From: C00003060 sp964502635
GTDB lineage: Bacteria; Desulfobacterota; Desulfobacteria; Desulfobacterales; C00003060
NCBI GenBank assembly: GCA_964502635.1
Contig: CAZCXI010000053.1
Location: forward strand, 1-21,249
Length of the DNA stretch: 21,249 nt
Reading direction: 5' to 3'
Shown in pieces: positions 8,193-15,619 of this stretch. A model generated the notes under the pieces. The model was not told the origin of the DNA. It did no database searches and saw only the letters and a list, made by a program, of their open reading frames with translations. Position 1 is the first letter of the stretch, and each line of letters starts with the position of its first letter. Both the position numbers and the translations under genes were made by a program.

Positions 8193-8363
8193 TTAAAGAA
8201 ATGACTTTGCGCTTAACGATTTGGAAAAACACCATGCCTGCGCCATGGACACCCCGAGGTCTTTGAGCAATTTCCCAGCCTGACTATTGGTTTCGGGACC
8301 TTCGGCGACAAGCGTCAGGGCCATTACCTTGACACGCAAGGCAAGTTTCAGCATAATCCCGTC
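8193..8363 (-). pseudogene. Remnant of an EAL-domain c-di-GMP phosphodiesterase
   Basis: On the minus strand one frame reads LALRVKVMALTLVAEGPETN, then SQAGKLLKDLGVSMAQAWCFSKS, and ends at a TAA at 8195-8193. This matches the C-terminal part of EAL domains, where the helix before LxVVAEGVET is followed by LRELGCDxxQGYLFS. The conserved AEGVET reads AEGPET and QGY reads QAW. The catalytic EAL and metal-binding parts are missing and a stop lies at 8366-8364, so only about 57 codons survive. It is a decayed fragment, now covered by the promoter of the next operon on the opposite strand. Confidence 0.7.
8329..8357 (+). promoter_or_regulatory. Near-consensus sigma70 promoter of the 8396-12883 operon
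   Basis: TTGACA at 8329-8334 (6 of 6), a 17-base spacer and CATAAT at 8352-8357 (5 of 6) make this the best promoter in the window. Transcription would begin near 8364, giving a leader of about 32 bases before the ATG at 8396. No other promoter is needed up to the glycosyltransferase, because the four genes overlap or lie within six bases of each other. Confidence 0.7.
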
Positions 8364-8395
8364 TCATAAAAACAACTTCTTATCACGGAACTGAC

Positions 8396-9808
8396 ATGTT
8401 GAAACGCAGACTGCGCCGGTTCGTTGTGTGGAGTTCCCGGCCGCCGCTCACCTCGGTGTATCAAGAGATGTACCAGGTGATGATCCGGTTGGCAGTGCTC
8501 GTCTTGAAGCGTTACCAAGGCATTGTGTCAATCTACCTCTGCCGCGGCTGCGCCAAGAATGAGATCACGCCGGGAATCAGCGACATTGATCTCCTCGTGG
8601 TAACGAAAAACAATAGCGAAGAGAAACAGTCGATTCAAAAGGCCTACCATGCGCTGGGAGCAACAACAGGCCATCTGATCGACTACTATCCCAGGCTCGT
8701 GGTGACCCGGAAGACATTCGAGTGCCCTTGGCGTACGAGCCCACTCTGGCAATATCGATATCATGAGGGCAAAACCACCTGGAAGTTGCTGTACGGGACG
8801 GACGTCTTGAGTTCCCTGCCCGGGTTGACCGAGACCCAGCGGAAAAGCAGCTGCTATGCCGAGATGAACCAGTGGTGGTTAAGGTTTGCGTATTTATTGT
8901 TTAAGGCGGAGGGCTATCATCAAGACGTCATCATGCGAAATGTGATCTGCTACAAGGCGGTCAGTGAGCTGTTGAACGCTCATCGGGCTCTGCGAACCGG
9001 CGAGTACGAGTATTCCAGAGCTGCGGGTCTCAAAGGCGATGACACCCCCTTGGCGAAGAAACTGGCCCACATTGCCGCACGGAGGTTTCTGACTCCCGAT
9101 GATCGGCTCATGGATGAGACATACGATTTCCTGCTGACATTTTTTGTGAAGTTGTGGGATGGTTTTCGTGACCATCCATTTCTGCATATCTATGATGACA
9201 TCCGTCAGAGTGTTGACTGCCCAAAGTCAGAGCTTCAGCTCGGAGAGAAGGGGGCACGGCATCTACACGTGCTGCATCGGCATATTGAGACACATTGGGG
9301 AGCGAAGTGCCGTGGCACGCATCTGGTCAAGAGCGCCTTCTGGGACATGGAAGACGTCTTGTTGATCATCGACGTGGACAGGAATCTGGCGCCAACAGTC
9401 CGGGAACTGGTGGATCTCGTTGCGGTGCATTGCCGAATTCAGGAGGACCAGTGCCCGCGGATTTTTCTTTTCCTGCGCATCGGATTGGTTGCCTTTCCCA
9501 TAACACCAGAGATACCGCGGGATTTGCATCGGGGACTTCTCACCCCGGCAACGATGCCCGACGTGTTCCTGCAATTGGGGGACACGGAAGTTTATTGGAC
9601 GGATTACACGAAGTGGTACCTGTCCGGCTGGCAGTCCAATGAGCAGTGGCTGGACGCTCCCGCTCAAAAGAGGTTGCAGCTCAGCGTCATCGCCAGGTCT
9701 GCTGAGAACGGCCACGTCATCTATCCCCTGAGCCTGGCGGCTCTGGAGCGGGAAAACCTGAAGATACCTGATCTCAAAGGGATCGGAACACTCTCGAATG
9801 ATCGCTGA
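8396..9808 (+). CDS. Nucleotidyltransferase-fold (Pol beta superfamily) protein
   Basis: A 470-residue protein whose N-terminal third has the nucleotidyltransferase signature. The strand IVSIYLCRG (43-51) is followed by SDIDLLVV (62-69), which supplies the two metal-binding aspartates D63 and D65. A third carboxylate may be D96 in GHLIDYYP. The usual glycine-serine of the helix start reads glycine-cysteine (G51, C52). A helical region (about 150-250) resembles the C-terminal bundle of MNT/aminoglycoside adenylyltransferase-type proteins. The last 170 residues are not recognised. Such enzymes transfer NMP to a small molecule, sugar or protein; the target here is unknown. GGA seven bases upstream supports the ATG. 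The stop overlaps the next start by 11 bases, so this is the coupled first gene of a four-gene operon. Confidence 0.7.
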   Translation: MLKRRLRRFVVWSSRPPLTSVYQEMYQVMIRLAVLVLKRYQGIVSIYLCRGCAKNEITPGISDIDLLVVTKNNSEEKQSIQKAYHALGATTGHLIDYYPRLVVTRKTFECPWRTSPLWQYRYHEGKTTWKLLYGTDVLSSLPGLTETQRKSSCYAEMNQWWLRFAYLLFKAEGYHQDVIMRNVICYKAVSELLNAHRALRTGEYEYSRAAGLKGDDTPLAKKLAHIAARRFLTPDDRLMDETYDFLLTFFVKLWDGFRDHPFLHIYDDIRQSVDCPKSELQLGEKGARHLHVLHRHIETHWGAKCRGTHLVKSAFWDMEDVLLIIDVDRNLAPTVRELVDLVAVHCRIQEDQCPRIFLFLRIGLVAFPITPEIPRDLHRGLLTPATMPDVFLQLGDTEVYWTDYTKWYLSGWQSNEQWLDAPAQKRLQLSVIARSAENGHVIYPLSLAALERENLKIPDLKGIGTLSNDR

Positions 9809-10496
9809 CGGACATCGGCATTTGGACAAGAATGGATTATTCTCGGTTCGCGAGACGCTCTTGGGTCCGGGTGAACCACGGGAGCGCTTCCATCGATGTC
9901 TCGTGGAAGCCAAACGTTTCATCGACACAACCTCGGTTGCAGGCATACTGGAGCTTGTGTTCGAAGGGGAAGAAAACCGTCGTTCGGTCAGGGGGTCGGT
10001 GCGTGACATCCTCCATGTCGGTTTCATTATCCCTGACGTGGCGTTGACCATCGCTGACATGAGCAGGGCATCCAACGAGGCCGGTTTCTGCTCGGGTCAC
10101 GCCACGTTTCCCAGCGCGGTGATCGCCCGCGAACTCGGCGAGCTCGTGGGATGCCCACAGATTCCGACGACCATCTTCACGGCCAACGCGGAGGAGATGC
10201 ATGGACGCTCCCGCTACGTCGAGGTCTTGATCCCCATCGAAGAGAAAAAACTCGTGAAGAGATGGATAGAGGAGGAAGTCGGAACTCACATCGGTCTGAC
10301 CCTGGCGAGCCCGTCGGCTTTCACCACGGTACAAGACGCGTTCCAGGCGGAAGGATTTCGGATTCCCCCATTCATGCACGGCAAACCCATTACCAATTTC
10401 GATAAAGGCGTCACCGTGACCTACTATGAAAAGTGCCATGGCGAGGGAAAAGTCAGAATAGAGGTTCTGCTTTCTTTGGGCGGAGCAAGTCGATGA
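9798..10496 (+). CDS. VOC-superfamily-like protein of unknown function
   Basis: This 232-residue protein has no motif I can tie to a named family, but it shows two repeats of the glyoxalase/VOC pattern. The first is ILHVGFIIPD (71-80) followed by YVEVLIP (140-146). The second is THIGLTLAS (163-171) followed by VTVTYYEK and RIEVLLSL. H73, E142, H164 and E222 fall where the four metal ligands of glyoxalase-type enzymes sit, which would make an H-E-H-E site. The reaction cannot be predicted; VOC proteins include isomerases, dioxygenases and resistance binders. It starts inside the end of the nucleotidyltransferase gene and its TGA overlaps the methyltransferase ATG (ATGA). It is therefore translationally coupled on both sides and probably works on the same substrate. 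The first 60 residues are unassigned. Confidence 0.55.
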   Translation: MIADGHRHLDKNGLFSVRETLLGPGEPRERFHRCLVEAKRFIDTTSVAGILELVFEGEENRRSVRGSVRDILHVGFIIPDVALTIADMSRASNEAGFCSGHATFPSAVIARELGELVGCPQIPTTIFTANAEEMHGRSRYVEVLIPIEEKKLVKRWIEEEVGTHIGLTLASPSAFTTVQDAFQAEGFRIPPFMHGKPITNFDKGVTVTYYEKCHGEGKVRIEVLLSLGGASR

Positions 10497-11500
10497 CATC
10501 AGGTGCGCTCCAGGCCGAGCTGAAGGAGATCGTCTACGGTTTCTGCCTGTCACAGTGCGTCCATGTGGCGGCAACACTCGGCATCGCTGACTGCCTCAAG
10601 GATGGTCCAAAAACATGCGCTGAACTTTCGCGCCTTACCGATTGCCAACCAGCCGCGCTCTGCCGGCTCCTGCGTGCCCTTGCGAGCATCGGCATCTTCA
10701 GCGAGGATGAGGATGGCTGCTTCATGCTTACGCCACTGGCCGACCTTCTCCGTACGGACACTGAAGAATCCATGCACGCCGAAGTCCTGCACTTTCTGCA
10801 TCCTTCATGCTGGGCTCCCTGGGGACAGCTGATCCACAGCGTGAAAACCGGTGAACCCGCCTTCTCCATGATTTTCGGCAAAAATGTGTGGGAGTATCGC
10901 GCACGGCATCCGGAGATCCGCTCAATCTTTGATGCCATGAACTCGGCGAAGTCAAAGCATGAAAGAAACTTGGTCCTCCAGCACCTCGACTTTTCAAATG
11001 TGGATCTGATAGTCGACGTGGGCGGCGGAAAGGGCGAACTCATGACCGAAATTCTATCGCGACACACGAGACTGCATGGTGTCGTATTCGACCTACCACA
11101 TGTCTTGGCTGGGGTCGGTTCTCTATTACGTGAAGCAGGTGTTGAGGATCGCTGCCAAATGAAGTCCGGTGATTTTTTTCATGAGGTTCCAAAAGGTGGT
11201 GATATGTACCTCCTCAAGGCGATTATTCACAATTGGAACAATGAGGAGGCCATTGCCATTCTGAGGAATTGCAGGCAGGCTATGTCTTCCCAAGCTAGAA
11301 TTGTTCTCATAGAAACGGTTCTAGATCCTGAGAAACCGAACCCCGGAAATATCATGGATCTACACATGCTTGTTATCAACGGAGGCCAAGAGAGGACTCG
11401 AGCCGAATTTGGCGCCCTCTTAAATGCATCGGGCTTTCGTTTGAGGAACATCCTGAAGATGGCCGCCGGCATCAGCCTCATCGAAGGGATACCGACTTGA
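10493..11500 (+). CDS. COMT-type SAM-dependent O-methyltransferase
   Basis: This 335-residue protein has the two-part layout of the Methyltransf_2 family. An N-terminal winged-helix dimerisation region (about 10-95) shows AATLGIADCL and LCRLLRALASIGIF. The Rossmann domain has the SAM loop VDVGGGKG (174-181), FDLP (199-202) and DMYLLKAIIHNWNNEEA (237-253). H246 aligns with the catalytic base of plant COMT-like and bacterial antibiotic O-methyltransferases. The substrate would be a small molecule with a hydroxyl, often aromatic or polyketide. The frame extends back to 10433, but the ATG at 10493 overlaps the previous stop as ATGA and has GGAG upstream, so I start there. Its position before a glycosyltransferase suggests joint tailoring of one product. 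Confidence 0.85.
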   Translation: MTSGALQAELKEIVYGFCLSQCVHVAATLGIADCLKDGPKTCAELSRLTDCQPAALCRLLRALASIGIFSEDEDGCFMLTPLADLLRTDTEESMHAEVLHFLHPSCWAPWGQLIHSVKTGEPAFSMIFGKNVWEYRARHPEIRSIFDAMNSAKSKHERNLVLQHLDFSNVDLIVDVGGGKGELMTEILSRHTRLHGVVFDLPHVLAGVGSLLREAGVEDRCQMKSGDFFHEVPKGGDMYLLKAIIHNWNNEEAIAILRNCRQAMSSQARIVLIETVLDPEKPNPGNIMDLHMLVINGGQERTRAEFGALLNASGFRLRNILKMAAGISLIEGIPT

Positions 11501-11506
11501 TCGGAT

Positions 11507-12883
11507 ATGGAAAGGTCTCATCAACGCACCATTGCATTCGCCATGCTCTCGGAAACAGGACATTATACCGGTACCTTCCGCCTGGCGAGAAGTCTGCGTG
11601 CCCGGGGCCACAGAATTGTCTATGTCGGCATAGCCGATTTCGAGCAGCTTGTGCGGGCCCAAGGCTTCGAGTTCATTTCTTTTGCAGCGGATCTGCTGCC
11701 GCTCGGTTACGTGGGGAAGTTTACAGACTCTCAGTCGGACCCTGGTCGCGGCGTTTTGGGCAGATGGCAAAAGCGGTGGTCAGACGAACGGCTCTTCGCC
11801 GCGTACCTGCGCCGGATCGAAGACGGCCGTCTTGATGAATGTCTGCTGTCGTGCAGACCGGACCTGCTGCTCTGTGATACCTTCGTGTGGTACATTGCGA
11901 TCAGGGCCCTGCGATCGGGGATTCCCACCATCAGCATCTCCATCATTCTCTCCCTGTACCCCAACGCAAGCATTCCGCCGATCGTCTCTCCGATCCATCC
12001 CCGGCAAACGTGGTGGTCTGCCCTACCCGTCTTGGGCTCATGGAAGTGGCTTCGCCTCAAGTTTTTCTTTACAAAACGATTGGCTTCCATTCTCCTGGGC
12101 CTATACCGCTTTCCCACCCGCATGCATCATCTTGTGGACGTGTTCCTTCGGGTGGCAAAACGATCGGGATACCCCTGCGTAGAGAACAAGACTTACTGGT
12201 TCGGTGAAATGGGGCCACGCCTGGTCTTGCCCGAGATCGTGCTGTGTCCCGAGGCCTTCCAGCTTCCGGGGAGCCCAGCAGACGGCAGGCGTTACCTGGG
12301 CGACTTTGTTGACATCGAACGGCGCGAAGAACCCCTCGCCGCCGATGCCCTGTATAGCGAAAAACCGCTGGTCTACGCCTCCCTGGGCACGAGTGCCTTC
12401 TTCTATCCTCACGCCCCTCGTTTTTTCAAGGCTGTTGTCGATGCGAGCAGGTTGAGAAAAGACTGGCAGTTCGTCCTTCACGTGGGTGACCACCCTGAGG
12501 TGGGGCGGCTCGGGCCGCCCGGGCCGAATCTACTGATTCGTAAACGGGTGCCGCAGCTGGCGCTGCTGCGCAGGGCCTCGGTCATGATGACCCACGGGGG
12601 CCTGAACTCGATTATGGAATGCATACACTTCGGGGTGCCCATGGTGATCATTCCCGGTCTGCGTGATCAGCCCGGCAACGCAACCAGGGCTGTTCATCAC
12701 AATCTCGCGGTAACCACGAGCATGGCCCGCATCACCCCGGGGATACTCGTAAGCCTGGCCGCCCGCGTCATGGAGGACACCGCCATCCGGCAAGGTCTGG
12801 CAAGAATGAAGCGGGAAATGGCCGATGAAAAAGGCATGGAAGCAAACATCCGGTTCATTGAGTCCTTTCCAGAAAGTCTATGA
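11507..12883 (+). CDS. GT1 (MGT-type) glycosyltransferase
   Basis: A 458-residue GT-B glycosyltransferase related to the UDP-glucuronosyl/macrolide transferase group. The N-terminal acceptor domain begins TIAFAMLSETGHYTGTFRLA (8-27), with H19 at the catalytic-base position. The C-terminal donor domain has LVYASLGTSA (288-297) and a signature block at about 347-392 containing VPQLALLRRASVMMTHGG, E371 and DQPGNA. The family transfers a sugar from a nucleotide donor to a small hydrophobic acceptor or lipid. It follows the methyltransferase by six bases and closes the operon that starts at 8396. Its 3' end overlaps the convergent HPr-kinase-like gene by 29 bases. The donor sugar is not predictable from sequence alone. 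Confidence 0.87.
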   Translation: MERSHQRTIAFAMLSETGHYTGTFRLARSLRARGHRIVYVGIADFEQLVRAQGFEFISFAADLLPLGYVGKFTDSQSDPGRGVLGRWQKRWSDERLFAAYLRRIEDGRLDECLLSCRPDLLLCDTFVWYIAIRALRSGIPTISISIILSLYPNASIPPIVSPIHPRQTWWSALPVLGSWKWLRLKFFFTKRLASILLGLYRFPTRMHHLVDVFLRVAKRSGYPCVENKTYWFGEMGPRLVLPEIVLCPEAFQLPGSPADGRRYLGDFVDIERREEPLAADALYSEKPLVYASLGTSAFFYPHAPRFFKAVVDASRLRKDWQFVLHVGDHPEVGRLGPPGPNLLIRKRVPQLALLRRASVMMTHGGLNSIMECIHFGVPMVIIPGLRDQPGNATRAVHHNLAVTTSMARITPGILVSLAARVMEDTAIRQGLARMKREMADEKGMEANIRFIESFPESL

Positions 12884-13868
12884 GGGTGTCGAAATTCCGT
12901 TTAACATCCCGGCCGATGAGGAACTCGTAGACCCGGGAGTTGCTGACGAGACGCAGGTTGTTCCAGGCTCGGGAAAAGGTAACGGCCCCATGGGAGAAGA
13001 CGTCGCCAAAGCCCTTCTGGAAGATGAACTCCATCCCCTGATAGAGGCCTATCCCCACCACCGAGTTCATGAGGGCATGCCTGACCACCTTCCTCCGGGG
13101 CACAGGGCTGATCCGGGCGTCCTTCCCCGTGGTGCGACGGCCGAGGAGGATCAGGCCCGGCCGGACCGGCTCCCGGACGAGGCGGTCGGCGAAGCAGGCG
13201 ACGTCGATGCTCACCTTGGGCTCGAACTCCATCCGCTTTTCGAAGAGGATGTACCGGGGGTCGATCCCTTCCGGCAGGTTGTGGGGATGCACCCCTATCT
13301 TGATGGGAAAGGGGAGGAGCCAGCCGTCCCGCCTGATCAGGGGGGAGTCCTCGGCGATGAGTCTGATGCCGGTATCGGGATGTTGAAGTATGGAGATGGC
13401 CAGGGTTGATTTGCCGCCGCCCGAGGGGAGCATCACGAGTACTCCCCTGCCCCACTGTTCGAGGCCCAAGGCGTGCACCCGGTGTATCCCCATCCGATCC
13501 AGCCTCTCCGATACTCGCGACAGGATAGTCAGGTAGACGATCTCCCGGGCCAAGTGAGGGTCCTCGGTGAAGACCCGGCAACTCCCCTCCCGCGCGTTGT
13601 AGATGTTCAGGGCCCTGCCGAAATAGTCGATGTAGACGAGGCCTTTGCCCATGAAGCTGATGTTCCGGGGGGTCGCTACCGAGGAAGTGAGCTCGGGCAG
13701 CGCGTCATAATCGGGTTTCTCCAAGCGGCAAATGATGCGCAGGTCGGGCCGCCGGGTGTCGGTCGCGAAGAAAGAGAAGCTGTGCCTGACGGCCTCCAGG
13801 AGCGCCTGGTCCGCGCTCTCCACCGCTACGCCGACGCCGTGGAAGGAAAAGGTCAGATGTTGCTCCAT
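12855..13868 (-). CDS. HPr kinase-like P-loop protein
   Basis: A 337-residue protein with a P-loop LPSGGGKST (147-155), preceded by HALGLEQWGRGVLVM and followed by IAEDSPLIRRDG (171-182). This matches HprK-related kinases, which share only the C-terminal kinase core of HPr kinase. The N-terminal 130 residues resemble those of HprK-like proteins found in surface-polysaccharide and lasso-peptide loci. There is no lasso cyclase, protease or PqqD-like gene nearby, and no HPr gene. The frame is open from an ATG at 13898, but AGGA lies six bases before the ATG at 13868, so I start there. The gene is notably GC-rich. A kinase acting on a small molecule or peptide of this island is the likely role; ATPase activity without phosphotransfer is possible. 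Confidence 0.72.
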   Translation of the reverse strand: MEQHLTFSFHGVGVAVESADQALLEAVRHSFSFFATDTRRPDLRIICRLEKPDYDALPELTSSVATPRNISFMGKGLVYIDYFGRALNIYNAREGSCRVFTEDPHLAREIVYLTILSRVSERLDRMGIHRVHALGLEQWGRGVLVMLPSGGGKSTLAISILQHPDTGIRLIAEDSPLIRRDGWLLPFPIKIGVHPHNLPEGIDPRYILFEKRMEFEPKVSIDVACFADRLVREPVRPGLILLGRRTTGKDARISPVPRRKVVRHALMNSVVGIGLYQGMEFIFQKGFGDVFSHGAVTFSRAWNNLRLVSNSRVYEFLIGRDVKRNFDTLIDFLERTQ

Positions 13869-14242
13869 AACCTGTCCTGTCCGTTGGGGTTCAACCATGT
13901 TCTCGTCACTCCGGGGTACACCGCCGGACTCACGCTCCTATCTCGGCCTTCTATGGGCGACGGGTCGTCCCGCTCAATTTTTTTAACATATCACTCAAAT
14001 ACCGCCCTTTTCCAGTCAATAATCAGTGCATCTCACATAGGTTAGGTTTGACACAGGCCGTCCCCGAACATATCCAATGCTCGGCCATTGCACCAGCTCC
14101 GGCTACAAGGACTTGCAAAAGGGGGCAAACACATGCATGGTAGACCCATGCCCAAAGGGGAACGCAGAGCCATCCTGTTTTCCTTTCGACTCACCGAGGG
14201 TTTTTGAAGCCTCGTTTTTATACCGCATACTGGTGCGAAGGC
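13869..14242. other. Divergent intergenic region
   Basis: 374 bases lie between the HPr-kinase-like gene and the aminotransferase. The only signal I trust is the plus-strand promoter at 14048-14076. An AT-rich patch at 13975-14035 could hold the minus-strand promoter, but no properly spaced boxes are visible. A 70-codon open frame at 14077-14289 has no ribosome binding site or family resemblance. Confidence 0.4.
14048..14076 (+). promoter_or_regulatory. Candidate sigma70 promoter of the aminotransferase
   Basis: TTGACA at 14048-14053 is perfect, the spacer is exactly 17 bases, and TATCCA at 14071-14076 matches the first half of TATAAT. Transcription would start near 14083, leaving a leader of about 160 bases before the ATG at 14243. 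Confidence 0.5.
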
Positions 14243-15421
14243 ATGTTTTCCGACCGTTCCAGCTGGAGTCTTACCCCGAACGCCCTTAGCAGCCTTCTGG
14301 AGGCCAAGAAGGCCGACGGGGTGAGGATTCTGGATTTGACCGAGTCCAACCCCACCCAGGCCGGTTTCCGTTACAACACAAAAGAAATCCTTGCTGCCTT
14401 GGCCCAACCCCAAAGCATGGTGTACGAGCCAAATCCACGGGGTCTGTGGAAGGCCCGGCGGGCCGTTGCGGACTACTATCAAGAACAAGGGAAGACCATT
14501 GACCCGGACGCCCTGTTTCTCACTTCAGGCACCAGTGAAGCCTACACCATGCTCTTCAAGCTGCTGGCGAACCCTGGTGATGAAGTTCTCATCCCTCAGC
14601 CTGGCTATCCCCTGTTGACTTATTTGGCAGAGATTGAATCCTTACATGACGTCTATTATCCGTTGCGATATCATGAAGTGAAAGGATGGTCTATTGATCT
14701 GGACGTCTTTGAAGCAGTCATCACCCCAAAAACCAAGGCCGTTGTCTTGGTGAATCCCAACATGCCCACCGGCTCGTATATCAAGCGCCACGAACTGGCG
14801 GCACTCAATCGTATTTGCACCAGACACAACTTGGCGTTGATTGTGGATGAGGTGTTTTCCGACTTCAGCTGCGGAGAGACTCCGGACCGGGTCAAGACAG
14901 TGGTGAACCATTCGGAAACGCTCACCTTTGTTTTGAACGGGTTGTCAAAGATACTAGGATTACCTCAGGTGAAACTGGCGTGGATCGTGGTTAGCGGCAA
15001 CCCGGACTTGCGTGAACTGGCCCAAGATCGCCTGGAAATGATCACAGATCTCTATCTTTCCGTCGGCACCCCTGTTCAGCATGGGGCCGATCTCCTGTTG
15101 CGACAGCGGCAGGCCATGCAACAGCAGATGCTATCCCGTATCGCCGATAACAGTGAGTTCTTAAAAGGGCAGTTCGCACAGGCGGCCAATGCCCGCTTAT
15201 TGAATCGGGAAGGGGGGTGGTATGCGGTCGTCAAGATTGAAGATCACCTGTCTGATGAGCAACGGGTTTTACAACTGCTGGAACAAGACAATACGCTCGT
15301 CCATCCAGGCTATTTTCATGAGTTTGACCAAGAAGGATTTATCGTCGTCAGTCTGTTGACTCCGGCTGACGCTTTTTGCGAGGGAGTTTCAAGGATTGCA
15401 TCCCGATTTGTTCGCAGTTAG
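14243..15421 (+). CDS. PLP-dependent aminotransferase, class I/II
   Basis: This 392-residue fold-type I aminotransferase shows all main family marks. These are the N-terminal ILDLTESNPTQAGF (29-42) that closes over the substrate, TSGTSEAY (94-101) binding the cofactor phosphate, PGYPL (120-124), NPNMPTG (171-177), VDEVFSDF (201-208) and the cofactor lysine K236 in LNGLSKILGLPQVK. Enzymes of this kind convert 2-oxo acids and amino acids (aspartate, alanine or aromatic types); the substrate is not fixed by sequence. The frame opens at a TTG (14204) shortly after GAGGG, but relatives begin with MFS.R..W.L.P, so I prefer the ATG at 14243 despite a poorly spaced AAGG. It could supply an amino acid to the A-PCP protein downstream, though the two are not in one operon. 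Confidence 0.87.
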   Translation: MFSDRSSWSLTPNALSSLLEAKKADGVRILDLTESNPTQAGFRYNTKEILAALAQPQSMVYEPNPRGLWKARRAVADYYQEQGKTIDPDALFLTSGTSEAYTMLFKLLANPGDEVLIPQPGYPLLTYLAEIESLHDVYYPLRYHEVKGWSIDLDVFEAVITPKTKAVVLVNPNMPTGSYIKRHELAALNRICTRHNLALIVDEVFSDFSCGETPDRVKTVVNHSETLTFVLNGLSKILGLPQVKLAWIVVSGNPDLRELAQDRLEMITDLYLSVGTPVQHGADLLLRQRQAMQQQMLSRIADNSEFLKGQFAQAANARLLNREGGWYAVVKIEDHLSDEQRVLQLLEQDNTLVHPGYFHEFDQEGFIVVSLLTPADAFCEGVSRIASRFVRS

Positions 15422-15430
15422 ATACTGTGC

Positions 15431-15490
15431 TTTCCTCCTCCTTTAACAGCGTTTATGTCAATGGTTAGGTTGAAATATAGAATGTCCCCC
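15431..15490 (+). repeat. Diverged direct repeat, copy A
   Basis: The stretch containing CTCCTTTAACAGCG, TTATGTCAATGGTTAGGTT and GAATGTCCCC recurs in altered form at 16321-16380, on the other side of the CBS gene. The copies agree in about four of five bases with two short gaps. It looks like an old element end or a duplicated regulatory region. No coding potential is seen. Confidence 0.55.
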
Positions 15491-15576
15491 ATTTTCCCAA
15501 AATATGGCCACGATTACCTTATTGACACACAACGCCATTTTTGCTATGCAGTATTTGTGGGAAAGGGAAAATAGGG
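15488..15576. repeat. Inverted repeat enclosing the CBS-gene promoter
   Basis: CCCATTTTCCC at 15488-15498 and GGGAAAATAGGG at 15565-15576 pair with a single mismatch or bulge. The 66-base loop contains the promoter boxes at 15522-15550. As DNA it may be an operator or element end; as RNA only the right arm would be transcribed. Confidence 0.4.
15522..15550 (+). promoter_or_regulatory. Promoter of the CBS-domain gene
   Basis: TTGACA at 15522-15527, a 17-base spacer and TATGCA at 15545-15550, with TGC just before the -10, make an extended -10 promoter. The start would be near 15557, about 63 bases before the ATG. Confidence 0.5.
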
Positions 15577-15595
15577 CCGCCCGCTAGGCGGGTGG
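15577..15595 (+). promoter_or_regulatory. GC-rich leader hairpin before the CBS gene
   Basis: CCGCCCGC, loop TAG, GCGGGTGG forms an 8-bp stem with one G-U pair. It is followed by TATTTTA and then the GGGAGGA ribosome binding site at 15606-15612. It lies inside the predicted leader, so it may stabilise or attenuate the transcript, although the T-tract is short for a full terminator. Confidence 0.4.
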
Positions 15596-15619
15596 TATTT
15601 TACTCGGGAGGAATAGTCT

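Noticed and set aside
8396..13868. Lasso-peptide cluster, suggested by nucleotidyltransferase plus HprK-like kinase
   Set aside because: No cyclase, leader peptidase, PqqD-like protein or precursor peptide could be found.
14077..14289. 70-codon plus frame upstream of the aminotransferase
   Set aside because: It has no ribosome binding site, no recognisable motif, and overlaps the aminotransferase start in another frame.
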